In this document: positions 15,652 through 22,383 of the stretch, piece after piece | How positions within the stretch are numbered: the first letter of the stretch is position 1 | Layout: each line of letters starts with the position of its first letter | Assembly (NCBI RefSeq): GCF_017353455.1 | Contig: NZ_JAFMPZ010000100.1 | Span: forward strand, 1-32,074 | Length of the DNA: 32,074 bases | Direction: 5' to 3' | Source of the DNA: Streptomyces laculatispora | GTDB lineage: Bacteria; Actinomycetota; Actinomycetes; Streptomycetales; Streptomycetaceae | The notes under the pieces: generated by a model | What the model was told of the DNA's origin: nothing | The model's database searches: none | Seen by the model: the letters and a program-made list of their open reading frames with translations, nothing else | Made by a program: the position numbers and the translations under genes

Positions 15652-15693
15652 CGTTCGGCCGGGTACGGACAGCTGTCCGTACCCGGCCGAACG
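15652..15693. terminator. Bidirectional terminator: perfect 42-nt palindrome
   Basis: Bases 15652-15672 are the exact reverse complement of 15673-15693 (21 bp per arm; arms begin CGTTCGGCC and end GGCCGAACG). It lies 13 nt after the + strand stop and 7 nt from the end of the convergent minus gene, so it can serve both. Confidence 0.85.
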
Positions 15694-15700
15694 TATGTAC

Positions 15701-15982
15701 CTATGCGTCCAGACCGATGGCGAAGGCCGCCTCCAGGTCGTGCTGCGAGTACGTACGGAACGCCACGTGGGTGTCGGTCCCCTCGACGCCGGGGATCTTG
15801 CTGATCCGGCCGGGGATGACGTCGGCCAGATCGTCGTGCTTGGCCACCCGGACCATGGCGATCAGGTCGTACGTACCGGTGACCGAGAAGACCTCGCTGA
15901 CGCTGTCCAGCGCTGCGACGGCCTCGGCGATCTCGGGAATCCGGTCCACACTGGTTTTGATGAGCACGATCGCGGTGATCAC
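15701..15982 (-). CDS. Lrp/AsnC-type ligand-binding (RAM) domain protein without DNA-binding domain
   Basis: 93 aa, GTG at 15980-15982. The sequence has the alpha/beta pattern of the Lrp/AsnC effector domain: ITAIVLIKTSVDRIPEIAEAVAALDSV, then the ligand-loop region EVFSVTGTYDLIAMVRV and the C-terminal GVEGTDTHVAFRTY. No helix-turn-helix precedes it; the start overlaps the stop of the rhomboid gene by 4 nt, so nothing is missing upstream. Stand-alone RAM proteins are known to form oligomers that bind small molecules, often amino acids. The overlap implies co-translation with the rhomboid protein. Partner and ligand are unknown. Confidence 0.85.
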   Translation of the reverse strand: MITAIVLIKTSVDRIPEIAEAVAALDSVSEVFSVTGTYDLIAMVRVAKHDDLADVIPGRISKIPGVEGTDTHVAFRTYSQHDLEAAFAIGLDA

Positions 15983-16716
15983 GGCTGGCTTTCTCCCTCG
16001 GTGGCCGTGGCTGGAGATCTCACTCTAGCGTCACGCCGGTAGCGCCCCCAGGCGTAGAGGAAGCCGATGGCGAAGCCGACCACATGGGCGAGATAGGCCA
16101 CGCCGGGGCCGCTGCCGGCGCCCTCGGCCGCCAGCCACTGCAGCACGAACCAGAAGATCAGCACGATCCAGGCGGGGAAGCGCAGCGGCAGGAAGAGCAG
16201 GAACGGGAACACGCTGGTGACCCGGGCCCTGGGGAAGAGGTAGAGGAAGGCGCCCAGTACCGCCGAGATCGCCCCGGACGCGCCGACGAGCGTCTCGTCG
16301 GACGTGGCGTGCGCGGCCGCGTAGGCGAGCAGGGCGAGGTATCCGCAGCCGAGGTAGAAGAACGCGAACTCGGTGTGGCCCATGCGCTCCTCGGCCATCG
16401 CTCCGAACACGTAAAGGAACAGTATGTTGCCGAGCAGATGCAGCCAGCTGCCGTGCACGAAGAGCGCGGTCAGCGGGGTGAGCAGGGCGTGGGCGGAGCC
16501 GTCCCAGAGTTCGCTCGGGATCACGCCCCAGCGCTCGAAGTACCCGGCCTGGGCGGACAGCAGGGCGTCCGCGCCGCCGTACACCGGGTTGAGCCCGGAG
16601 AGCGGGCTGATCGCGAAGACCACGCAGCACAGGGCGATGAGGGCGTACGTCACCGGCGGCCCGCCCGAGGTGGCCGCCCGCAGGAGTCTGCCGGCCGCAG
16701 CCCGCCGATCGATCAT
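15979..16716 (-). CDS. Rhomboid-family intramembrane serine protease
   Basis: 245 aa from ATG at 16716. A longer open frame to 16875 exists, but its extra residues look noncoding and cross the divergent promoter. Six or seven hydrophobic segments. Catalytic serine Ser147 in GASGAISA, catalytic histidine His211 in LAHVVGF, and the oxyanion-side His93 and Asn97 in HLLGNILF are all present, so it should be active. It cleaves transmembrane substrates in the bilayer; the substrate is unknown. No strong Shine-Dalgarno sequence precedes this start, so the exact N-terminus is less certain. It forms a translationally coupled pair with the RAM-domain gene. Confidence 0.87.
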   Translation of the reverse strand: MIDRRAAAGRLLRAATSGGPPVTYALIALCCVVFAISPLSGLNPVYGGADALLSAQAGYFERWGVIPSELWDGSAHALLTPLTALFVHGSWLHLLGNILFLYVFGAMAEERMGHTEFAFFYLGCGYLALLAYAAAHATSDETLVGASGAISAVLGAFLYLFPRARVTSVFPFLLFLPLRFPAWIVLIFWFVLQWLAAEGAGSGPGVAYLAHVVGFAIGFLYAWGRYRRDARVRSPATATEGESQP

Positions 16717-16784
16717 GAACAGAGCATGACGCAACTGGAGGGAACGGGACAGACCGCCTCGCCGTGCCGGTGGTATGCGGCAAG

Positions 16785-16800
16785 GCCGTAGGGTTACGGC
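16785..16800. promoter_or_regulatory. Candidate promoter/operator between rhomboid and zinc-ribbon genes
   Basis: GCCGTA-GGGT-TACGGC is a perfect 6-bp inverted repeat. TAGGGT (16789-16794), a good -10, occupies its centre. It is placed 78 nt upstream of the + gene at 16878 and 69 nt upstream of the minus gene at 16716. Confidence 0.4.
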
Positions 16801-16877
16801 AGGACATCCGCAGTTCGACGGCGCACCGCGAAGATCCTTATGTGGCAGCACGAGGCCCGACGAAAGAGGACGCAACG

Positions 16878-17120
16878 ATGACGACGGTTCCCCAGCCGAC
16901 CGAGGCGACCCGCTGGCGCTGCACGCTCTGCGGAAACCTCACGCGATTCGACGTGACGCGCTCCTCCAAGGTCGTCGAATACGTCCATCTCGACCTGGCC
17001 GGGGAGTCGAGCGTCGAGGAACGCGAGGTGGTCAGTGAGACCATCGAGTCGGTGCGCTGTCGTTGGTGCAACGCGGTGGATCAGATCGAGCTAGTCGACA
17101 GGCCGGGTGCCGACTCCTGA
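16878..17120 (+). CDS. Small zinc-ribbon protein, 80 aa
   Basis: ATG at 16878 with AGAGGA (16865-16870) 7 nt upstream. Two CxxC knuckles, Cys15/Cys18 (CTLC) and Cys61/Cys64 (CRWC), are separated by 42 residues, as in a rubredoxin-like or zinc-ribbon fold. Between them is a basic then acidic stretch. A conserved actinobacterial hypothetical; the fold suggests nucleic-acid or protein binding, but no specific role can be read. It is followed 34 nt later by the NYN-domain gene with its own ribosome-binding site, so the two may form an operon. Confidence 0.8.
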   Translation: MTTVPQPTEATRWRCTLCGNLTRFDVTRSSKVVEYVHLDLAGESSVEEREVVSETIESVRCRWCNAVDQIELVDRPGADS

Positions 17121-17154
17121 CGGGGCCGTGCGGACATACAGTTTGAGGTGACGG

Positions 17155-18519
17155 ATGGTGGAGCAGCCCGCTGGCGGCGCCGCGTCGGCCGATGCGGCCG
17201 ACGATGCCGTGGAGGTGCTCGACCGCCCGCTGCCCGAAGCTGTACGGCGTCGGGTCGTCGCGCTGGTCTCGGACGCGTTCGGCGGCCTCACGGTCACCGA
17301 ACTCCCGGCTCAGCTCAGGCAGTACGCCCGCTTCACGCCGACCAGGCGTGCCAAGTTCGCCGGGAACGCGATGGCGGCCGCCCTGGAGGGCGACGCCGCG
17401 TTCCGCCGGCGCATCGGCGAACGGCTGAGGGAGACCCAGCCGGAGCTGAGTGCCGCCCTGGAGGCTGGCTCGCCGCCCGCCGCCGCCGACCCCGTCGATG
17501 TGGCCGCTGCGGCCTATGTGCTGCGTCCGGCCGGCTGGGTGAAGCTCCTCGCCGCCGCGGGTGAGGAGGCGCAGCGCGCCGACGCCGAGCGGGCCGACGA
17601 CGAGACCCGGCGCGAACTGGGACGGCTGAGCGAGGAACTCGCCCAGGCCCGCGCCCAGACGAGGAGCGAGACCGAACGGCTCCGCAGCGACCTCGACGCG
17701 GCCCGCAAGGAGGCCGAGTCGCTCCAGCGCAAACTGCGCAGCGCGGCCAACGAGGTGAAGCGCGGCGAGGCCGCGCTGCGCCGGGGCAGGGCCGAGAGCG
17801 ACGCCGTACGGGCCGAGGCGGCCGCCCAGGTCTCCGCGGCGGAGAGCGAGACCCGGAGGCTGCGGGCCCGGCTCGGCGAGGCGGAGGCGTCCGTCGAGGC
17901 GGGGCGCCGGGCCGCCCGCGAGGGGCGGTCGGTCGAGGACATGCGGCTGCGGCTGCTGCTCGACACGGTGCTCGAAGCGGCCGGCGGACTGCGGCGCGAA
18001 CTGGCCCTGCCGCCGTCCTCGATGCGCCCCGCGGACACCGTCGACGCCGTCGAGCCGGGCCGGATGTCACCCAAGGACATTGCCGCCAGGGCGCTTTCGG
18101 ACACCGATCCGGCGCTGCTGGACCAACTGCTCGCGCTGCCGCAGGCGCATCTGATCGTGGACGGCTACAACGTCACCAAGACCGGCTATCCGCAGATGCC
18201 GCTGGAGAAGCAGCGGCTGCGGCTGCTGGGCGGCCTGTCGGTGCTCGCCGCCCAGACGGGGGCCGAGGTGACCTGCGTCTTCGACGGGGCCGAACTGGCC
18301 GCTCCGGTGCTGCTCGCGCCGCCCCGGGGGGTGCGGGTGCTGTTCAGCAGGGCGGGGGTCACCGCGGACGAGCTCATCCGGCAGCTCGCGCGTGCCGAAC
18401 CGTCCGGGCGGCCCGTCGTGGTGGTCTCGACCGACCGCGAGGTGGCCGACGGAGTGGCGAAGGCGGGGGCCAGGCCCGTTGCGTCCCTCTTGCTCCTGAA
18501 GCGGCTTTCGCGCGTTTAG
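17155..18519 (+). CDS. Coiled-coil protein with C-terminal NYN (YacP-like) nuclease domain
   Basis: 454 aa; ATG at 17155 with GAGG (17145-17148) 6 nt upstream. Residues 20-135 are an alpha-helical N-terminal region. Residues about 135-260 are a long coiled coil rich in Arg, Glu and Ala. Residues about 330-454 are an NYN/PIN-like domain with four acidic residues at the usual places: Asp336 in LIVDGYNV, Asp377 in CVFDGAE, Asp405 in TADELI, Asp427 in VVSTDREV. YacP-type NYN domains cleave RNA (Bacillus Rae1 acts on ribosome-associated mRNA). A ribonuclease or RNA-binding role is likely; the long coiled coil suggests a partner or oligomer. 285 nt of noncoding sequence follows. Confidence 0.85.
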   Translation: MVEQPAGGAASADAADDAVEVLDRPLPEAVRRRVVALVSDAFGGLTVTELPAQLRQYARFTPTRRAKFAGNAMAAALEGDAAFRRRIGERLRETQPELSAALEAGSPPAAADPVDVAAAAYVLRPAGWVKLLAAAGEEAQRADAERADDETRRELGRLSEELAQARAQTRSETERLRSDLDAARKEAESLQRKLRSAANEVKRGEAALRRGRAESDAVRAEAAAQVSAAESETRRLRARLGEAEASVEAGRRAAREGRSVEDMRLRLLLDTVLEAAGGLRRELALPPSSMRPADTVDAVEPGRMSPKDIAARALSDTDPALLDQLLALPQAHLIVDGYNVTKTGYPQMPLEKQRLRLLGGLSVLAAQTGAEVTCVFDGAELAAPVLLAPPRGVRVLFSRAGVTADELIRQLARAEPSGRPVVVVSTDREVADGVAKAGARPVASLLLLKRLSRV

Positions 18520-18600
18520 CGAGACTTGTTGCGGCTCGTCGGAAATTACGGAACGGGCCGTCAATTCACCGCTACACGCAGTGTGGTGCGGGTAAAGAAG

Positions 18601-18781
18601 TAGCCGCTGTGACGAGATTTTTCCTGCGAGGATTTGAACTGATCACAGGATGGTCACTATGGTCGGGCCTCGAACCTTCGCACGGTTGATCACCCATCCG
18701 GGGTGGCAGTGAAGGAACCGCCGATTCCGTGACATGCACGGAGCCGGGGATTCCCGTCCCCCCATAGCCCGGTAGGCGGCT
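18601..18781 (+). ncRNA. c-di-AMP riboswitch (ydaO-yuaA class)
   Basis: P1 is GCCGC (18603-18607) with GCGGC (18776-18780). The 3' part contains AGCCCGGTAGGCGGC (18766-18780), matching the conserved GCTAAC..CGTAGGCG end of this class, and the middle has the GGGGTG element (18700-18705) and a GGGGATTCCCGTCCCC region (18746-18761). In Streptomyces this class commonly precedes cell-wall hydrolase genes, including rpfA and NlpC/P60 genes, and c-di-AMP binding lowers expression. It ends about 25 nt before the GTG of the hydrolase, close to its AAGGAG. Boundaries are approximate. Confidence 0.8.
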
Positions 18782-18804
18782 CGAGGAAGAAGGAGCTCGC
18801 CTTC

Positions 18805-19830
18805 GTGGCGTCCCACCGTCGTCCCAAGAACCCGAGCCGCGCCCGTGTGACCGTGCTCACCGCGACCGCCGCTGCGGCCGTGGCCCTGACCTCCCAGGCC
18901 GCTCACGCCGACCCCAAGCCGACCAAGAGCGAGGTCAAGGCGGAGGTCGACAAGCTCTACCACGAGGCAGAGGTCGCCAACGAGCACTACAACGGGGCCA
19001 AGGAGAAGCAGGAGAAGCTCGAGAAGCAGGTCGGCGCGCTGCAGGACAAGGTGGCGCGCGGCCAGGAGGAGCTCAACACGCTCCGTGCCGGGCTCGGTTC
19101 GATCGCCGCCGCGCAGTACCGCTCGGGTGGCATCGACCCCTCGGTGCAGCTCTTCCTCGCCTCGGACCCGGACAGCTTCCTCGACCAGGCCTCCTCGCTG
19201 GACCAGTTGACGGCCAAGCAGGCCGAGTCGCTGACGAAGATCCAGGAGAAGCAGCGGTCCCTCGCGCAGGAGCGCAAGGAGGCCCAGGACAAGCTGAACG
19301 ACCTCGCGGACGTCCGCAAGACGCTCGGCGAGAAGAAGAAGCAGCAGCAGGGCAAGCTCGCCGAGGCCCAGAAGGTGCTCAACACCCTGACCGCCGCCGA
19401 GCGCGCGAAGATGCGCGAGGACGACCTGCGCGCCAGCCGCTCCGCCGGCGACCGGGTCGACCTGGGCAGCGAGGTCCCCGCCTCCGCCCGTGGAGCCGCC
19501 GCCCTTCAGGCTGCCTCCACCCAGCAGGGCAAGCCTTACGTCTCCGGCGGTACCGGCCCCAACTCGTTCGACTGCTCGGGTCTGACCCAGTGGGCCTACC
19601 ACCAGGCCGGTGTCGAGATCACCCGCACCACGTACACCCAGATCAACCAGGGCACCCAGATCGGGCGCAGCCAGTTGAAGCCCGGGGACCTGGTCTTCTT
19701 CAGCAACACCTCGCACGTGGCCCTCTACGCGGGCAACAACACCGTGCTGCACGCCCCGAAGCCGGGTGCCGTGGTCCGCTTCGAGTCGATGAACACCGTC
19801 GGCAGCTACCAGACCGCCGTGCGCATCTGA
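18805..19830 (+). CDS. Secreted NlpC/P60 peptidoglycan endopeptidase 1
   Basis: 341 aa; GTG at 18805 with AAGGAG (18790-18795) 9 nt upstream. Signal peptide 1-35 ending AHA. A long coiled coil (about 40-215), with a hinge around AAAQYRSGGIDPSVQLFLAS (101-120), precedes the NlpC/P60 domain (about 228-341). Catalytic Cys257 in FDCSGLTQW, His304 in TSHVALY, and third residue His316 in VLHAPKPG. These enzymes cut peptide stems (typically D-Glu to diamino acid bonds). The coiled coil plus NlpC layout is the RipA/CwlO type and may be autoinhibitory. It is under the c-di-AMP riboswitch. The next + gene is a paralogue. Confidence 0.93.
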   Translation: MASHRRPKNPSRARVTVLTATAAAAVALTSQAAHADPKPTKSEVKAEVDKLYHEAEVANEHYNGAKEKQEKLEKQVGALQDKVARGQEELNTLRAGLGSIAAAQYRSGGIDPSVQLFLASDPDSFLDQASSLDQLTAKQAESLTKIQEKQRSLAQERKEAQDKLNDLADVRKTLGEKKKQQQGKLAEAQKVLNTLTAAERAKMREDDLRASRSAGDRVDLGSEVPASARGAAALQAASTQQGKPYVSGGTGPNSFDCSGLTQWAYHQAGVEITRTTYTQINQGTQIGRSQLKPGDLVFFSNTSHVALYAGNNTVLHAPKPGAVVRFESMNTVGSYQTAVRI

Positions 19831-19873
19831 TCACGCCCGAACGGGCGAATTCCCGCGCCCCGTACTGACTGCC

Positions 19874-19908
19874 CGCCCCGCCGGAGACCACAGGTCACCG
19901 GCGGGGCG
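19874..19908 (+). terminator. Intrinsic terminator after NlpC/P60 gene 1
   Basis: CGCCCCGCCGG (19874-19884) with CCGGCGGGGCG (19898-19908), extended inside by GACC/GGTC (19886-19889, 19893-19896) after one mismatch. A smaller hairpin, CGCCC/GGGCG (19834-19847), lies nearer the stop. Confidence 0.8.
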
Positions 19909-19944
19909 TCGCTGTTTGTGCCTCCCGTCCGTCCGGCGCGGCTT

Positions 19945-19974
19945 TTGTTCGCTCCGTGATCGCGCGACTACTGT
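19945..19974 (+). promoter_or_regulatory. Candidate promoter of NlpC/P60 gene 2
   Basis: TTGTTC (19945-19950), 18-nt spacer, TACTGT (19969-19974). It would give a leader of about 85 nt, too short for the c-di-AMP aptamer, whose conserved core I do not find here. Confidence 0.4.
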
Positions 19975-20067
19975 CTGGCTGCCGCGTGGCTCCATGTGTC
20001 GGTCCGCCCGCCCCGGGTGGCAGGGGCTGCGCACACCTGCGTACAGCGGAAGGGAGTGCGGCGTCCT

Positions 20068-21099
20068 GTGGTGTCCCATCGCCGTTCCACACAGCCCGGC
20101 GTGAGCCGGAGCGTCCGGGTCACTGTCCTGTCGGCCGCGGCGGCGACCGCCGCTGCGGCACTCGGCGCGGCCACCGCGAACGCCGAGCCGCAGGACACCC
20201 CGCAGACCGCCGGGGCCCGGGTCGACCGCCTCTACGCCGAGGCCGAGCGCGCCACCGAGCAGTACAACAAGGCCGGTGAGGACGTCGGACGGCTGCGCGG
20301 TGAGGTGAACCGGGCGCAGGACCGGGCGGCCCGGGGGCAGGAGCGCGTCAACCTGATGCGTACGGAACTCGGTTCCGCGGCCCGTGCGCAGTACCGGTCC
20401 GGCGGCATCGACCCCTCGCTCGCCCTGCTGCTCTCCTCTGATCCGGACAACTACCTCGACCGGGCCGCCGTGCTGGGCCGGGTGAACGACAGCCGGGCCA
20501 ACGCCCTGGCCGAACTCCGCAGGGCCCAGCGGGTGCTGGCCCAGACCCGGGCGGAGGCCGCCGGTTCGCTCGCGGGCCTGGAGCGCGGCCGCGCGGCCGT
20601 CAGCCGCCACAAGCGGACCGTCGTGCGCAAGCTCACCGAGGCCAGGCGGCTGCTGAAATCACTTCCCGGCGCCGACCGGGCGGCGTTCGAGCGGGCCTCG
20701 CGCACCGGCCGGGGCACCGGGGCCGGGACGGTGGCCGGACTCCCGGCGGGCTCGGCGCGGGCGGCGGCCGCCGTCATGGCCGTCCACCGGGCGCTGGGCC
20801 GCCCCTATGTCTGGGGCGCGAGTGGGCCCTCCGGATTCGACTGCTCCGGGCTGATGCAGTGGGCGTACGCACAGGCCGGGGTCAGCCTGCCCCGCACCTC
20901 GCAGGCCCAGCGGTACGCCGGCCGGATGGTGCCGCTCTCCGAGGCCCGGCCCGGCGATCTGGTCACCTACCGTGCGGACGCCAGTCATATCGGGATGTAT
21001 GTGGGGAACGGCCAGGTCATCCATGCCCCGTACCCCGGCGCCCCGGTCCGCTACGACCCCGTCGGCATGATGCCCGTCTCCTCGGTCACCCGGGTCTGA
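20068..21099 (+). CDS. Secreted NlpC/P60 peptidoglycan endopeptidase 2
   Basis: 343 aa from the GTG at 20068, chosen by alignment with the N-terminus of the upstream paralogue (SHRR near residue 3) and AGGGAG (20051-20056). GTGs at 20056 and 20071 are alternatives. Signal peptide 1-39 ending ANA, coiled coil about 48-210 with the same YRSGGIDPSLALLLSSDPDNYL hinge region, and an NlpC/P60 domain (about 230-343) with Cys259, His307 and His319. It is a diverged tandem duplicate of the preceding gene, more Arg/Ala-rich in its coiled coil. It has its own promoter region and lacks the riboswitch, so the pair should respond differently to c-di-AMP. The downstream lipoprotein gene begins 30 nt later. 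Confidence 0.9.
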   Translation: MVSHRRSTQPGVSRSVRVTVLSAAAATAAAALGAATANAEPQDTPQTAGARVDRLYAEAERATEQYNKAGEDVGRLRGEVNRAQDRAARGQERVNLMRTELGSAARAQYRSGGIDPSLALLLSSDPDNYLDRAAVLGRVNDSRANALAELRRAQRVLAQTRAEAAGSLAGLERGRAAVSRHKRTVVRKLTEARRLLKSLPGADRAAFERASRTGRGTGAGTVAGLPAGSARAAAAVMAVHRALGRPYVWGASGPSGFDCSGLMQWAYAQAGVSLPRTSQAQRYAGRMVPLSEARPGDLVTYRADASHIGMYVGNGQVIHAPYPGAPVRYDPVGMMPVSSVTRV

Positions 21100-21116
21100 T
21101 CTCACGGGCCACCCCT

Positions 21117-21122
21117 TACCCT
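21117..21122 (+). promoter_or_regulatory. Candidate -10 for leaderless expression of the metalloprotease-like lipoprotein
   Basis: TACCCT ends 7 nt before the GTG at 21130, and no Shine-Dalgarno sequence is present, which fits a leaderless transcript. Read-through from the NlpC/P60 gene is also possible because no terminator separates them. Confidence 0.35.
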
Positions 21123-21129
21123 CGTTCCT

Positions 21130-22383
21130 GTGGCTGATCAGGGGCGTACCGCAGAGCGGGCGCGCGGTGGACGACGGCGCGCGGCGGGCGCCGTGCTCGC
21201 CGCGCTGTTGTGCGCCACCGCCTGCTCGGCCCCGGCCGCTGACGTCCCGGACACCACCGCCGCCGATATCCGCGCCACCCTGGACCGCCGGGCCGCCGCG
21301 GTGCTGCACCACGACCCGGACGCCTATGCCGCGGTCGTCGCCCGGGACGCCACCGATCTGCGGGCCTCGCAGCGCAGGGAGCTCGGCCATCTCGCGGACA
21401 TGCCGATCGGCTCCTGGACGTACCGGCTCGACGATGTATCGCCGCACGGCGCGGACCGGGCCACCGCCGAGGTCCGGCTCGGCTACCGGATCAAGGGCTA
21501 CGACAGCGCGCCGGTCTCCGTGGACCGGGTCCTCGACCTGGAACGGGATCCGGCGGACGGCCGCTGGTACCTCACCGCCGACCGCCCGGCGGAGGGCGGC
21601 GGCCGGCAGCTCTGGCAGCAGGGCGCTGTCGAGGTGGTGCGCGGCACGCACAGCCTGGTGCTGGGCGTCGGCCGCCCCCGCGAGGAGCTGACCGGGATCG
21701 CGGCCACCGCGGACCGGGCGGTGCCCGCCGTCTCCGACGCCTGGCCGGAGCGCTGGGCCGGGCGCGTGGTGGTGCTGGTCCCGGACACCGTGCAGGACAT
21801 GGCGGAGCTGCTCGGGTCGCCCGCCGCGAACTACCGGGGCATAGCGGCCGTCACCACCGGCGAGACCGGCGGCTCGGGCACGGCGCCCGCGGACCGGGTG
21901 ATCGTGAACCCGAAGGCGTACGCGATGCTCGGCACCTTCGGGCAGCGCGTCGTCCTCACCCACGAGACCACCCATGTCGCCACCCGCACCCGCACCTCCG
22001 CCGCCACCCCGACCTGGCTCTCCGAGGGGTTCGCGGACTGGGCGGCCTACCGGGACGGGGACCGCACCGCCGCCGAGATCGCGCCCGAGCTGGCGGAGGC
22101 CGTCCGGCGCGGGGAACTGCCCGCCGCCCTGCCCACCGACGAGGACTTCGGCTTCACCGAGGACCCGGACCGGCTGGCGAAGGCGTACGAGGGCGGCTGG
22201 CTGGCCTGCGAGCTCATCGCCGACCACTGGGGCGAGGAGGAGCTGTTCGCCTTCTACCGGGCCGTCGGGGGGCACTCAGGGCGGGACGGAGCGGTGGAGC
22301 AGGCCCTGCACGAGGTGCTCGGCACGACTCCGCAGGACTTCACGGCGCGCTGGCGGGAGTACGTTCGGGACCGGCTCGGCTGA
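21130..22383 (+). CDS. Lipoprotein with zinc metallopeptidase (HExxH) motif
   Basis: 417 aa, GTG at 21130. A signal ending in LLCATAC gives a probable lipidated Cys32. Residues about 45-180 resemble an extracellular lead domain of unknown type. Residues about 185-417 contain HETTH (278-282) and WLSEGFAD with Glu299, the gluzincin-like third ligand 17 residues after the second His, as in M1/DUF4157-like and peptidase MA families. This predicts a zinc peptidase on the outer face of the membrane. Next to two NlpC/P60 hydrolases, a role in envelope maturation is plausible. Its last 44 nt overlap, antisense, the end of the GT87 gene. Confidence 0.8.
   Translation: MADQGRTAERARGGRRRAAGAVLAALLCATACSAPAADVPDTTAADIRATLDRRAAAVLHHDPDAYAAVVARDATDLRASQRRELGHLADMPIGSWTYRLDDVSPHGADRATAEVRLGYRIKGYDSAPVSVDRVLDLERDPADGRWYLTADRPAEGGGRQLWQQGAVEVVRGTHSLVLGVGRPREELTGIAATADRAVPAVSDAWPERWAGRVVVLVPDTVQDMAELLGSPAANYRGIAAVTTGETGGSGTAPADRVIVNPKAYAMLGTFGQRVVLTHETTHVATRTRTSAATPTWLSEGFADWAAYRDGDRTAAEIAPELAEAVRRGELPAALPTDEDFGFTEDPDRLAKAYEGGWLACELIADHWGEEELFAFYRAVGGHSGRDGAVEQALHEVLGTTPQDFTARWREYVRDRLG

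Noticed and set aside
19909..20067. A second c-di-AMP riboswitch before NlpC/P60 gene 2
   Set aside because: No GCTAAC/AGCC..GTAGGCG core and the predicted leader is too short.
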